A stretch of 15,650 bases of DNA from Candidatus Saccharimonadota bacterium (GTDB lineage: Bacteria > Patescibacteriota > Saccharimonadia > Saccharimonadales > Saccharimonadaceae). Within the stretch, counting starts at the first letter, position 1; every line of letters starts with the position of its first letter. A model generated the notes under the pieces. That model searched no databases, was not told the origin of the DNA, and worked only from the letters and a program-made list of their open reading frames with translations. Below are positions 1-8,095 of this stretch, one piece after another. The translations under genes and the position numbers were made by a program. The stretch spans positions 1-15,650 of the forward strand of contig JAFOHW010000022.1 of assembly GCA_017421685.1 (NCBI GenBank), written 5' to 3'.

Positions 1-26
1 AACATGAAAAATTTTAAAAAACAAGG

Positions 27-54
27 TTGACAATGATTTCGCCTATGCTAAAAT
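27..54 (+). promoter_or_regulatory. Sigma70-type promoter of the candidate ncRNA
   Basis: TTGACA (27-32), a 16-nt spacer and TAAAAT (49-54), preceded by TGC as an extended -10 (TATGC-TAAAAT). Transcription should start near 61. No credible coding region follows before the terminator at 182-212, so the promoter appears to drive a short RNA. Confidence 0.7.
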
Positions 55-60
55 AGAATC

Positions 61-212
61 AGATTCGGACCGAATCCGACGTTGAAAGAGGCCTGAATCG
101 GGATGTGTGTAAAGGGTGGAGAGTGTAGAGTTGTTTTGGTTAAATTTGATTTGACCTTCCACCTAGAAAATTGAAAATGAGAATCCGCTGGTGATGGCGG
201 ATTTTTCGTTTT
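61..212 (+). ncRNA. Candidate small non-coding RNA of about 150 nt
   Basis: A good promoter upstream and an intrinsic terminator at the end delimit an RNA with no convincing ORF. It begins with a near-palindrome (62-76, GATTCGG-A-CCGAATC). A longer-range helix is possible between GGTGGA (115-120) and TCCACC (158-163). The only sizeable ORF inside is 23 codons from ATG 103 to TGA 172, without a clear Shine-Dalgarno site, so a peptide is less likely but not excluded. I do not recognise tmRNA, RNase P or SRP RNA signatures. A 6S-like RNA is possible by size only. The assignment rests on the promoter/terminator pair. Confidence 0.5.
182..212 (+). terminator. Intrinsic terminator of the candidate ncRNA
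   Basis: AATCCGC (182-188) pairs with GCGGATT (197-203) over an 8-nt loop and runs into TTTCGTTTT. It separates the RNA from the promoter of the next gene. Confidence 0.75.
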
Positions 213-225
213 ATTTAATTTATTA

Positions 226-234
226 TGCTATAAT
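226..234 (+). promoter_or_regulatory. Extended -10 promoter giving a leaderless mRNA
   Basis: TGC-TATAAT with the TATAAT at 229-234. Only six bases separate it from the ATG at 241, so the predicted transcription start coincides with the start codon. No consensus -35 is visible. The same TATGC-TATAAT string recurs before prfB and the 143-aa gene. Confidence 0.65.
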
Positions 235-240
235 AATCGT

Positions 241-1278
241 ATGAGGCTTTCGAAAAAAGTCGATCGTATTTTGGCTATTTCTGTAGTCGGTATATTTGTC
301 TTGTTTTTTGGGTGCTTAATAAAGTTCAATTCAAAAAGTACTTTTGCGGAAGGAGAGGCTTTTACCTCCAATGAGGCAAAATTTGTGACTTTTTATGATA
401 ATGGAGAGAGATTGACGGTTAAGACTGACGCGAAGACGGTTGGCGAAGCGGTTTCTAGAGCGGGAATTATTGTGAATAGTGGAGATATTGTTGAACCAGA
501 GGTATCTTCTGAGATAAATATGGACAATTTCTTTATTAATATATATAGAGCGAGGCCGGTTGTCGTTCAGGATGGGGCGGTCGATAAGTATATTATGACG
601 GCGAGTTTTGATTATAAGACAATTATGAAAGAAGCAGGGGTTACGATTTATGATGGGGATGAGATTGAAATGACCCCAAATACGAACTTTCTAGAAAGTG
701 GGGTCGCAAGCGTTTATCAGGTTAAAAGAAATGGAGGAAGAACGATTACAGTAGAAGAAGAGATTCCATTTACAGAGAGGACAGAGCAGGACCCGAGTTT
801 GGAGCCGGAGACTTCGGAAGTAAGGCAGTTAGGGGAGGTTGGGACGAAGAGGATTTATTATAATGTTTTATATGTTGATGGGGTTGAGGTTTCTAGAGAA
901 ATGATTCGAGAAGAGGTGGTGCGTGAACCAGTAGAAAGGGTCGTTGCTGAGGGGCCAAAGAAACCGGTAACCCCTTCGGTGCGTCCGGGAACGGAAACTT
1001 GTGAGGAATGGGCTAGGGAAGCGGGGGTTTCGGAATATGATCTTCCGGCGGCGATTGATTTAATCTATCGAGAGAGTGGGTGTAGGGTTGACGCGACAAA
1101 TGTTTATTCTGGGGCGTATGGAATTCCACAGGCTTTACCTGGGAACAAAATGGCTTCAGCAGGGGCGGATTGGGAGACTAACCCAATAACGCAGATTCGT
1201 TGGATGTCTGGATATGTGAATCGTTACGGGGGGTGGTATGGTGCGCTTAATTTCTGGTATGCGCATGGTTGGTACTAA
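241..1278 (+). CDS. DUF348/G5-domain cell-wall protein with a C-terminal lysozyme-like domain (YabE/RpfB type)
   Basis: Likely a membrane-anchored or exported peptidoglycan hydrolase. Residues 9-28 form a hydrophobic signal/anchor after a basic N-terminus. Two DUF348-like repeats follow (about 47-90 and 107-150), then a G5 domain (about 156-238, with a YVDGVEVSRE stretch), a Pro-rich linker (240-252) and a C-terminal lytic-transglycosylase/lysozyme-like fold (255-345). Glu278 in YRESG is the candidate catalytic acid, and Cys254/Cys281 could form a disulfide. The GAYGIPQALPGNKMA stretch is typical of this family. The order hydrolase-ksgA matches the rpfB-ksgA neighbourhood of Actinobacteria and yabE-rnmV-ksgA of Bacillus. 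The 3' end overlaps the ksgA start by 14 nt, implying translational coupling. The mRNA is predicted leaderless. The exact bond cleaved is not readable here. Confidence 0.88.
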   Translation: MRLSKKVDRILAISVVGIFVLFFGCLIKFNSKSTFAEGEAFTSNEAKFVTFYDNGERLTVKTDAKTVGEAVSRAGIIVNSGDIVEPEVSSEINMDNFFINIYRARPVVVQDGAVDKYIMTASFDYKTIMKEAGVTIYDGDEIEMTPNTNFLESGVASVYQVKRNGGRTITVEEEIPFTERTEQDPSLEPETSEVRQLGEVGTKRIYYNVLYVDGVEVSREMIREEVVREPVERVVAEGPKKPVTPSVRPGTETCEEWAREAGVSEYDLPAAIDLIYRESGCRVDATNVYSGAYGIPQALPGNKMASAGADWETNPITQIRWMSGYVNRYGGWYGALNFWYAHGWY

Positions 1279-2083
1279 TAAAAGTTTAGGCCAGCATTGG
1301 CTAAAGAACCGGGCGATTTTAGAGGAAATTGCCGAGTTGGTAGCTGGCTCGGGTTTAGTTGGCGATTCGGTGGATTATACGGCCAATTCGAGCGCGTCTT
1401 TAAGTTCCGCAAAAACAGAGGTAGAGGCGTGTTTGGAGATTGGTCCGGGTTTAGGGACCTTGACCTCGTCTTTGCTTCGACGATTTAAGAAGGTTATTGC
1501 GGTTGAATTTGATAAGCGGTTAGCGGATAATTTACCAAAATCGTTTCCGGGAAAGAATCTAGAGGTTATTAATGGAGATATTTTAGATTTTGATTTTTCT
1601 TTGATTCCTCGGCCCTATGTCGTCGCAGGAAATATACCCTATTATATTACGAGTCCGATTATTGAGAAATTATTAACGGCGGAGAATTTGGCGGAGAGGA
1701 TTGTACTATTGATCCAGAAGGAGGTAGCGGAGAGGATTACTTCAGACAAGGAGACGATGCTGTCCTTGTTCGTAAAAAATCGGGCGGAAGTCTTTCCTGG
1801 TCCAGTAGTTCTAAAAGGAGAGTTTACTCCTCCGCCGAAAGTTGATAGCCAGGTTATAATTTTAGAGCCACTAAAAAAATTGCGAGTTGCGGATGAAGTT
1901 TTTAAATTGATTCGAGTTGGGTTTTTGTCGCCCAGAAAGAAGCTGGTTCATAATTTAGCTAGCATAAAATCGAAAGAGGAGGTAGGGGAGATTTTTAGAG
2001 AATCGGGGATTAGTTTGGACTCTAGACCGGGAGATTTGAATTTAGAAGACTGGGAGAAGTTATATAATAAGATTTATAAATAG
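1265..2083 (+). CDS. rsmA: 16S rRNA (adenine1518/1519-N6)-dimethyltransferase
   Basis: The KsgA enzyme uses SAM to dimethylate two adjacent adenines in the 3'-terminal helix of 16S rRNA during small-subunit maturation. I chose the ATG at 1265, giving MVGTNKSLGQHWLKN, because the NKSLGQxxLKN block is the usual N-terminus. ATGs at 1259 and 1238 are in frame and remain possible. Motif I, EIGPGLG (residues 58-64), binds SAM; N123-IPY is the NxPY catalytic motif; the C-terminal small domain carries the PPPKVDS signature. Between the N-terminal helix and motif I there is an unusual Ser/Ala-rich stretch of roughly 20 residues (about 28-52). The gene overlaps the preceding ORF, shares its promoter, and has no clear Shine-Dalgarno site, consistent with coupled translation. 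It ends in TAG inside a 17-bp inverted repeat. Confidence 0.95.
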   Translation: MVGTNKSLGQHWLKNRAILEEIAELVAGSGLVGDSVDYTANSSASLSSAKTEVEACLEIGPGLGTLTSSLLRRFKKVIAVEFDKRLADNLPKSFPGKNLEVINGDILDFDFSLIPRPYVVAGNIPYYITSPIIEKLLTAENLAERIVLLIQKEVAERITSDKETMLSLFVKNRAEVFPGPVVLKGEFTPPPKVDSQVIILEPLKKLRVADEVFKLIRVGFLSPRKKLVHNLASIKSKEEVGEIFRESGISLDSRPGDLNLEDWEKLYNKIYK

Positions 2084-2101
2084 TTATTTATAAATCTTAT
2101 T
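2066..2101. repeat. Perfect 17-bp inverted repeat across the ksgA stop codon
   Basis: Arms 2066-2082 and 2085-2101 are exact reverse complements separated by two bases, with the TAG stop at the centre. There is no U-tract behind it, so it is not an ordinary terminator. Its right arm also forms the outer end of the larger fold-back element that follows, so the two structures compete. Confidence 0.75.
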
Positions 2102-2244
2102 AAAATTAGCTACGGCAAAATTACGGCATAATAAAAATAAAAATCTTAGTCGGACCTCTCGCATGGGACGGGCATGCTCCGGTCCGTAAGATTTTTATTT
2201 TTATTTGGTAATTTTACATGTAGCAAAATTTAATAAGGTATTTA
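2091..2244. repeat. Large fold-back inverted repeat (MITE-like or terminator structure)
   Basis: The left arm (2091-2156) and right arm (2181-2244) are imperfect reverse complements of about 65 nt. They include an exact 19-bp AT-rich block (2130-2148 with 2187-2205), a 6-bp GC block CGGACC/GGTCCG, and an apical GCATG/CATGC helix (2161-2165, 2173-2177). The inner hairpin followed by a T-rich run can act as a rho-independent terminator for ksgA and, by symmetry, on the other strand. The extra outer arms exceed what termination needs and suggest a miniature inverted-repeat element. No transposase gene or clear target-site duplication is seen. Confidence 0.7.
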
Positions 2245-2289
2245 AAATAATCAATGTATACAAAATCTTTATAATCTAGGGAATAGTGG

Positions 2290-2300
2290 TATAATATAAT
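2290..2300 (+). promoter_or_regulatory. -10 region of serS (near-leaderless)
   Basis: Two overlapping TATAAT boxes (2290-2295 and 2295-2300) lie 4-9 nt before the serS ATG at 2305. A third TATAAT is at 2269-2274. The mRNA should have little or no 5' UTR, and no Shine-Dalgarno site is present. Confidence 0.55.
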
Positions 2301-2304
2301 TAAT

Positions 2305-3549
2305 ATGTTAGATGTGAAGTTTATAAGAGAAAATGCTGAATTAGTTCAGAAATCGGCAGAAGAAAAAGGCTATAAAATTAATGTTAAGGAGGTTTTAGAG
2401 CTTGATGATAAGCGAAAGAAAGAACTTTCGCAGGTTGAAGAGCTTAGGCGACAAAGAAACGAGATTGCTTCAAAAATGAAGGGTGGAAAGCCGTCTCCGG
2501 AGTTAATTGAAAAAGGAAAGAAAGTAAAAGACGAACTTTCTGGATTAGAAGCAAAATTAACAGAGGTAGAAGCGGAGTTTTCGAACGCGCTGAAGTCGGT
2601 TCCGAATATTATTTTCGAAGATGTTCCATTAGGGGGCGAAGAAGATTCGGTTGAGATAAAGGATTGGGGAGGAAAGAAGAAAGAAGGAGTTGACCATTTA
2701 GATTATGCGATTTCTCGTGATTGGGTTGATTTTGAGCGAGGGGCAAAAGTTGCGGGAACGAAATTTTATTATATTAAGAATGAATTGGCATTACTCGAAA
2801 ACGCTTTGATCCAATTTGGCTTGAAGAAAGTTTTGGAAAAAGGTTTTACTTTTATTACGGTTCCTGATTTAGTCTCCTCGAAAGTCTTAGAGGGGACTGG
2901 GTTTAATCCACGAACCTCTGATCAGTCGGACGAGTATTTTATCGAAGGAGAGGACTTAGCTTTAATTGCGACAGCGGAGATTGCTTTGACCGGGTACCAC
3001 ATGAATGAAATTATTGATGAGAAAGAACTGCCTTTAATGTATGCTGGCCTTTCGGCCTGTTTCAGAAAGGAGGCAGGATCGGCCGGGAAGCATACGAGAG
3101 GCTTGTTTAGGGTTCATCAGTTTAATAAGTTAGAGATGTATATTTTCTGTTTACCAGAGAAATCAAAAGAGATGCACGAGATGATTCGGGAGACGGAAGA
3201 GGAGATTTGGCAAGAGCTTGGGATTCCGTATCGAGTAATTAATATTGCGGCGGGAGATCTTGGGTCGCCAGCGGCGAAGAAGTATGATATTGAATATTGG
3301 TCGCCAGTTGACCAGACTTATCGAGAGTTGACGAGCTGTTCGAACTGTACAGATTTTCAGGCAAGGAATCTGAATATCCGAGTCCGACGAGAAGATGGTT
3401 CGGTAGAAGTATTACATACTTTAAACGGAACGGCGGTGTCTTTAGCGCGAACGATGGTCGCGGTAATTGAGAATTATGCAGAAAAAGACGGAAAATTAAA
3501 AGTTCCGGAAGTCTTAAAGCCATATTTAAATAATAAAGAGGAGATCTAA
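2305..3549 (+). CDS. serS: Seryl-tRNA synthetase
   Basis: Charges tRNA-Ser with serine through a seryl-adenylate in the cytoplasm. The first ~110 residues form the long antiparallel coiled-coil arm (charged heptads around 30-100) that grips the tRNA-Ser variable arm. The class II catalytic core follows. Motif 2 has Phe253-Arg254-Lys255-Glu256 with the GKHTRGLFRVHQF strand, and TAEIALTG lies upstream as the serine/ATP pocket. Motif 3 is N374-GTAVSLAR with the ATP-binding Arg382. At 414 aa it has the usual family length and appears intact. It is followed by hpf after only 2 nt, so the two form an operon. The promoter lies at 2290-2300 beyond the fold-back repeat. Confidence 0.97.
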   Translation: MLDVKFIRENAELVQKSAEEKGYKINVKEVLELDDKRKKELSQVEELRRQRNEIASKMKGGKPSPELIEKGKKVKDELSGLEAKLTEVEAEFSNALKSVPNIIFEDVPLGGEEDSVEIKDWGGKKKEGVDHLDYAISRDWVDFERGAKVAGTKFYYIKNELALLENALIQFGLKKVLEKGFTFITVPDLVSSKVLEGTGFNPRTSDQSDEYFIEGEDLALIATAEIALTGYHMNEIIDEKELPLMYAGLSACFRKEAGSAGKHTRGLFRVHQFNKLEMYIFCLPEKSKEMHEMIRETEEEIWQELGIPYRVINIAAGDLGSPAAKKYDIEYWSPVDQTYRELTSCSNCTDFQARNLNIRVRREDGSVEVLHTLNGTAVSLARTMVAVIENYAEKDGKLKVPEVLKPYLNNKEEI

Positions 3550-3551
3550 AA

Positions 3552-3914
3552 ATGATCGAAAAAATCGAAATTACAGGGCACGGATATAAAATTGACGATT
3601 TATTTAAGAAATATGTAGAGAAGAGGTTGGGGAAATTAGATAAATATCTTCCTAGAGGTTCGAAAAAAGACGTTGTCTTAAAGATGATTGTCAAGGAGAT
3701 TGGGAAGAGCAAGGGGGAGAAGTATGAAATTTCAGTTGCGATGGATATTCCGGGCGGGAAGGTTATTGCGGCGAAAGATGAATGTACAAATGTTTTTGCG
3801 GGAGTTGATTTAATCGAAGCGAAATTGACCGGTCAGATTAGGCGTTACAAACTAGAAACTCAGCCCCATCGTCAGAAAAGGAGTTTGCGAAACCTCTTTA
3901 TAAAGAGGAAATAA
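3552..3914 (+). CDS. hpf: Ribosome hibernation promoting factor, short form (HPF/RaiA family)
   Basis: A 120-aa protein starting EKIEITGHGYKIDDLFKKYVEKRLGKLDKYLP, the beta-alpha fold start typical of the sigma-54 modulation/S30EA ribosome-binding family. The middle and end (KGEKYEISVAMDIPGGKVIAAK followed by VDLIEAKLTGQIRRYK) fit the four-strand, two-helix fold that sits in the decoding channel of idle ribosomes. The basic tail resembles short HPF/YfiA proteins. There is no C-terminal dimerisation domain of the long form, so it probably protects ribosomes rather than tethering two of them by its tail. Translation is served by AAAGAGGAG (3535-3543), inside the end of serS and 8 nt before the ATG. 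Co-transcription with serS links it to growth-dependent translation control. Confidence 0.85.
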   Translation: MIEKIEITGHGYKIDDLFKKYVEKRLGKLDKYLPRGSKKDVVLKMIVKEIGKSKGEKYEISVAMDIPGGKVIAAKDECTNVFAGVDLIEAKLTGQIRRYKLETQPHRQKRSLRNLFIKRK

Positions 3915-3915
3915 T

Positions 3916-3950
3916 ATGGTACAATAGGGGGAAATAATTCTGTTTGGAGG
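3916..3950 (+). promoter_or_regulatory. secA promoter and ribosome binding site
   Basis: TACAAT (3920-3925) is a -10 candidate. The TTGGAGG Shine-Dalgarno sequence (3944-3950) lies just before the ATG at 3954. Unlike most other core genes here, secA has a real though short leader. Confidence 0.5.
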
Positions 3951-3953
3951 CTT

Positions 3954-6767
3954 ATGGCGAAAAATACTGATAGTGGCGTGAAGGCCGAGACTAAAAAGCA
4001 CGTAAAAAAGGTTAGAGTTAAGAAAGAGAAAAAACCGACCGATAAATTAGCGGATAGGACTGCTCTGACGAAATTTTTGCAAGGGGTTTTTGGGGATGCT
4101 CAGAAGAAAATTCTGAAAAAACTTTGGAAAAGAGCACAAGAAATCAATAGATTAGAGCCGAAATACGAAGCGATGAGCGACGAGGAGCTTGCGGAACAGT
4201 CAGAGATTTTTAAGGCTCGAATTCAGAAGGCCTTAAAACTTGCGAAAACTGAAGAAGGGATTAATAAAACCGGGAAAAAACGTCCGCCAGTTGATGATAC
4301 GAAGATTTTGAATGAGCTTTTGCCGGAGGCTTTTGCGGTAGCTAGGGAAGCCTCGAAACGCGTTTTAGGGCTTCGACCTTATGACGTTCAGCTTATTGGG
4401 GGGATGGTTTTGCATGAAGGTACGGTTGCTGAAATGAAAACCGGAGAGGGCAAAACTTTAGTTGCGATGCTTCCGGCATATCTTAACGGTTTAACGGGAC
4501 GAGGGGTACACATCGTTACGGTTAACGATTATCTTGCGCAACGTGATGCAGGCTGGAACGGTCCGATTTATGATTTTCTTGGACTTTCGGTTGGAGTTAT
4601 TATAAACGAAGCTTCCTTTATTTATGATTCAGAATATGAAAATGATGAACATGCGGATGAGAGATTTTCGCATTTAAAACCTTGTACGCGTAAAGAAGCT
4701 TATGCGGCGGATGTGACTTATGGGACGAACAATGAGTTTGGGTTCGATTATTTACGTGACAACATGACGAGCGAAGTTCAGTATTTGAGGCAGAGAGAAC
4801 TTAATTTTGCGATCGTGGATGAGGTTGACTCGATCTTGATTGATGAGGCGAGGACGCCATTAATTATTTCTGCGCCGGCAGGAGATAATCCGGAATCTTA
4901 TTATCAGTTCGCGAAGGTTGCGGCGAGATTAACGCCAGAAGATTATGTTTTCGATGAGAAGAGGCGCTCGGTTACTTTGACTGACAAGGGAATCGAGAAG
5001 GTTCAAAATATTTTAGGCGTAGATAATTTGTATTCGACGAAGAACACGAGATTGGTTTATCATCTTGAGCAGGCGATTCGGGCGGAGATTATCTTTAAGC
5101 GTGATAAAGATTATGTGGTGACGAATTCAGGAGAAGTCATTATTGTCGATGAACATACTGGTCGCTTAATGCAAGGAAGACGTTATAATGAAGGTTTGCA
5201 TCAGGCGATTGAGGCGAAAGAAGGGGTTGCGGTTAAGCAAGAATCAATGACGTTAGCGACGATTTCGTTCCAGAATTTCTTTAGGTTATATAAGAAATTA
5301 TCAGGCATGACGGGTACGGCGTTTACGGAGGCGGAAGAGTTCCAACAGATTTACGCTTTAGACGTGATTCAGATTCCACCAAATAAGCCAATTGCTAGGA
5401 TTGACAAAGACGATTTAATTTATAAGACGAAAGCTGGAAAGTTGAAGGCGATTGCGACGGAAATTAAAAAATATCATGACAGAGGTCAGCCAGTTCTGGT
5501 TGGGTCTGGGTCGATTGCGAATAATGAGGAAATTGCAAGGTATCTAGACCAATTTGAACTTCCATACGAAATTTTAAATGCGAAAAATAATGAGCGAGAG
5601 GCGGCAATTATTGCGAAGGCTGGCGAGAAGGGGGCGATTACCTTGGCAACGAATATGGCAGGGCGAGGTACGGACATTAAGTTGGGCGAAGGAGTCAAAG
5701 AACTAGGGGGTCTTGTTGTTATTGGGTCAGAGAGGCATGATTCAAGGCGAGTTGATAACCAGCTTCGCGGACGAGGTGGTCGTCAGGGAGATCCTGGAAC
5801 GACACAGTTCTTCGTATCTTGCGAGGATGATTTAATGCGAATTTTCCAGGGTGACAGGGTTAAAATGTTGATGACGAGACTTGGGGTTGATGAGGATATG
5901 CCGATTCAGACACGTTCAATCTCGAAAACGCTAGAAGCGGCGCAGAAACGAATCGAAGGGTTTAACTTTGATTCACGAAAGAACGTTGTCCAGTATGATA
6001 ACGTAATTAACCGCCACCGTAAAGTCGTTTACATGATTCGACGCAGAATCCTTGAAGGGGATGATATCTATCCAGAAATTCAGAGATTAATGAGAGATGA
6101 AACGAAGGCTTTAACGGAATTTTCATCGCGGGTTAATAAGAATTTTGATGAAGAATTTAAGGCGGTATTCAATTTCGACGATGACTTAATCCATGGGATT
6201 GGATTAAAGCGAAAAGAGAAAGAGCGAGAGAAATTAGCCTTAGAAGCGGTCGAGGAGGCATACCGTAAAAAAGAGGCGGAATTTGGCTCGGAGACGATGC
6301 GAAAGATTGAACGAGAGGTTTATCTTAAGGTTCTCGATACTTTATGGATGCAACATCTTGAGAATATGCAACATTTACGTGAAGGGATTCATTGGCGTTC
6401 GGTTGGACAAAGGGATCCGCTAGTAGAATATCGTTCAGAGTCACAGAAACTATTCGATGGTTTACAAAGAAACTTAAGAGAAGAAGTCTTAAAGATTCTG
6501 CTTTCGATTACGCCGGCCGAGGCGGTTTCCGAGAACGTCACAGATGGTGAAGAATATGAATCTGAGTTAACGAAGATGGCGGAGAGCCAGACGGAGCGGG
6601 GGGTTAACGAAATTTCGAAGGGCGAGAGGAATTTAGACTCGGAGTTTAAGAAAGAGGGGGTGCGAGGTTCTGTTTCTAAAACTAAAGCGGTCCCTAAGAG
6701 AAGTGGAACAAAGAAAAAAGCTGGTTCTAAATCAAAGCGAAAGAAATCGAAGGGTAAAAGAAAGTAG
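3954..6767 (+). CDS. secA: Preprotein translocase ATPase SecA
   Basis: The SecA motor uses ATP to push unfolded preproteins through the SecYEG channel at the cytoplasmic membrane. Visible motifs include Walker A MKTGEGKT (161-168), DEVD Walker B (289-292), VTYGTNNEFGFDYLRDN (255-271) and the second nucleotide-binding-domain motif GRGTD (570-574). The helical scaffold region VYLKVLDTLWMQHLENMQHLREGIHWR is present. At 937 aa it is longer than the typical 800-900. The extra length is a Lys-rich N-terminal extension (about 1-35), a short insertion before Walker A (about 98-113) and a strongly basic C-terminal tail (about 905-937). The usual zinc-binding CxC...CH tail is absent, so SecB or zinc-mediated contacts are not expected. 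No frameshift is seen. Confidence 0.97.
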   Translation: MAKNTDSGVKAETKKHVKKVRVKKEKKPTDKLADRTALTKFLQGVFGDAQKKILKKLWKRAQEINRLEPKYEAMSDEELAEQSEIFKARIQKALKLAKTEEGINKTGKKRPPVDDTKILNELLPEAFAVAREASKRVLGLRPYDVQLIGGMVLHEGTVAEMKTGEGKTLVAMLPAYLNGLTGRGVHIVTVNDYLAQRDAGWNGPIYDFLGLSVGVIINEASFIYDSEYENDEHADERFSHLKPCTRKEAYAADVTYGTNNEFGFDYLRDNMTSEVQYLRQRELNFAIVDEVDSILIDEARTPLIISAPAGDNPESYYQFAKVAARLTPEDYVFDEKRRSVTLTDKGIEKVQNILGVDNLYSTKNTRLVYHLEQAIRAEIIFKRDKDYVVTNSGEVIIVDEHTGRLMQGRRYNEGLHQAIEAKEGVAVKQESMTLATISFQNFFRLYKKLSGMTGTAFTEAEEFQQIYALDVIQIPPNKPIARIDKDDLIYKTKAGKLKAIATEIKKYHDRGQPVLVGSGSIANNEEIARYLDQFELPYEILNAKNNEREAAIIAKAGEKGAITLATNMAGRGTDIKLGEGVKELGGLVVIGSERHDSRRVDNQLRGRGGRQGDPGTTQFFVSCEDDLMRIFQGDRVKMLMTRLGVDEDMPIQTRSISKTLEAAQKRIEGFNFDSRKNVVQYDNVINRHRKVVYMIRRRILEGDDIYPEIQRLMRDETKALTEFSSRVNKNFDEEFKAVFNFDDDLIHGIGLKRKEKEREKLALEAVEEAYRKKEAEFGSETMRKIEREVYLKVLDTLWMQHLENMQHLREGIHWRSVGQRDPLVEYRSESQKLFDGLQRNLREEVLKILLSITPAEAVSENVTDGEEYESELTKMAESQTERGVNEISKGERNLDSEFKKEGVRGSVSKTKAVPKRSGTKKKAGSKSKRKKSKGKRK

Positions 6768-6773
6768 TCTTAG

Positions 6774-6785
6774 TCCATCGATGGA
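6774..6785. promoter_or_regulatory. 12-bp perfect palindrome upstream of the M16 gene
   Basis: TCCATCGATGGA is self-complementary. It lies at the edge of where a -35 element would be for the -10 at 6808-6813, so it could be an operator. A single copy with no known binding protein makes this weak. Confidence 0.25.
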
Positions 6786-6807
6786 GGAATAGCTTTAGCG
6801 TTTATGA

Positions 6808-6813
6808 TATAAT
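6808..6813 (+). promoter_or_regulatory. -10 box of the M16 peptidase gene
   Basis: TATAAT ends ten bases before the ATG at 6824, so the 5' UTR would be about 3-4 nt. No Shine-Dalgarno site is present; the GGAGG-like bases at 6783-6787 are upstream of the promoter and not transcribed from it. Confidence 0.55.
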
Positions 6814-6823
6814 AGCTAGATAT

Positions 6824-8095
6824 ATGAAACATTCAGTTGAAGAAATAACTTTAAAGAACGGTGCGAAAGGGCTTCTTATTGATATTCCTGGAGCGAGTGT
6901 AATGTCTACAAGGATTCAATTTCGGGCGGGGATGTTGTATGCGAAAAATAAAGAAGTCTATGAGATTCCGCATGTTGTTGAGCATTTATCTTTTGGTGCG
7001 AATGCGAAATTTAAAGACGAACAGTCTTTTGAGGCGGAATTCACTAAGAATGGAGCTTATCATAATGCTTGGACGAGCGATATTTCGGTTTGCTACGAGA
7101 CAGAATGTGCGGATTTTGAATGGGAAAGAATTATGGATCTACAACGGGCTTCGATTTGCGAACCAAGGTTTAACGAAGAGGAACTCAAGTCCGAAAAAGC
7201 GAATGTTAAGTCTGAGTTGACTGGGTACATGAACGACTACTATCGGTTATTGTGGCCAAAAGTTCAACAGGCGGTCGGGGAAGATATCTTGGATTTGTCC
7301 GAGCGAATTAAGACGATTTCGAATATTGAACTAAAAGACATTCGAGAGCATTATAGGAGAACCCATACTGCAAAGAACATGATGTTTATTATTGCGGGGA
7401 AAATTAGGGGGCGAAAGCATAAGATTATGAAGATGTTGGAGAGTTGGGAGCTTAAAGAAGGGAAACGATTTGACATTCCGGTTACTGATCTTCATACGTC
7501 TGAGGCAGTTTCGATTAGGCGAAAAGATGCATCGAATATCACCTTTGGGTTTTCCTTGGTAACTCCGAGACATCTTGATCCGAGCGAAGTTTTTGCAATG
7601 AATTGTTTGAATCATATTTTAAACGGGACGATGAATTCAAAGATTTTTGGAGCGGCGCGAAAACGAGGCTTAGTTTATGGTATGGGGAGCTCAATTGCTT
7701 CGAATGCGCATAATTCGTATTGGGATTTTGATGGAGAGGTTAATGTTGAGAATGCAGAGGCGTTGTTTGAACTAATACAGACGGAATTAATGAAGACATT
7801 GAACGGAGAAATTCTAGACATGGACTTTTTAGCTGCAAAGTCATATGCTTTAGGACGTTTCCAGATGGGCGCACAGACGGTCGGTCAAATTGCGGATTAT
7901 TATGCGGACCATTATTTTACGAATGAGACGGTTGAGCGATACGATAATATGCCGAATTTAATTAAATCGATTGATAAATTTAAGATGATTGAACTGGCGC
8001 GAGAATTTGCAGGAGCAGGAATTAAGGGATTCGCGTCGGTTTCTTCGACCGAAAAGGCGTTCATATCAGGATTAGAGTCTAGGTTGAATTTCTAA
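6824..8095 (+). CDS. M16 family zinc metallopeptidase (processing-peptidase-like)
   Basis: A 423-aa single-chain M16B-type protein. The inverted zinc motif HxxEH is intact at His50-Val-Val-Glu53-His54, and the third zinc ligand Glu131 lies 76 residues further on, the spacing expected for the family, so it should be catalytically competent. The N-terminal half is the active domain. The C-terminal half (about 215-423) matches the non-catalytic partner domain, including a KRGLVYGMGSSI stretch like the R/Y substrate-binding region of M16 proteins. No signal peptide is seen, so it is probably cytoplasmic. M16B enzymes often work as pairs; no second M16 gene is in the window, so a homodimer or a partner elsewhere is likely. 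The substrate is unknown. Confidence 0.88.
   Translation: MKHSVEEITLKNGAKGLLIDIPGASVMSTRIQFRAGMLYAKNKEVYEIPHVVEHLSFGANAKFKDEQSFEAEFTKNGAYHNAWTSDISVCYETECADFEWERIMDLQRASICEPRFNEEELKSEKANVKSELTGYMNDYYRLLWPKVQQAVGEDILDLSERIKTISNIELKDIREHYRRTHTAKNMMFIIAGKIRGRKHKIMKMLESWELKEGKRFDIPVTDLHTSEAVSIRRKDASNITFGFSLVTPRHLDPSEVFAMNCLNHILNGTMNSKIFGAARKRGLVYGMGSSIASNAHNSYWDFDGEVNVENAEALFELIQTELMKTLNGEILDMDFLAAKSYALGRFQMGAQTVGQIADYYADHYFTNETVERYDNMPNLIKSIDKFKMIELAREFAGAGIKGFASVSSTEKAFISGLESRLNF

Noticed and set aside
103..174. 23-codon ORF within the candidate ncRNA
   Set aside because: No proper Shine-Dalgarno site and no recognisable peptide features; kept only as an alternative explanation.
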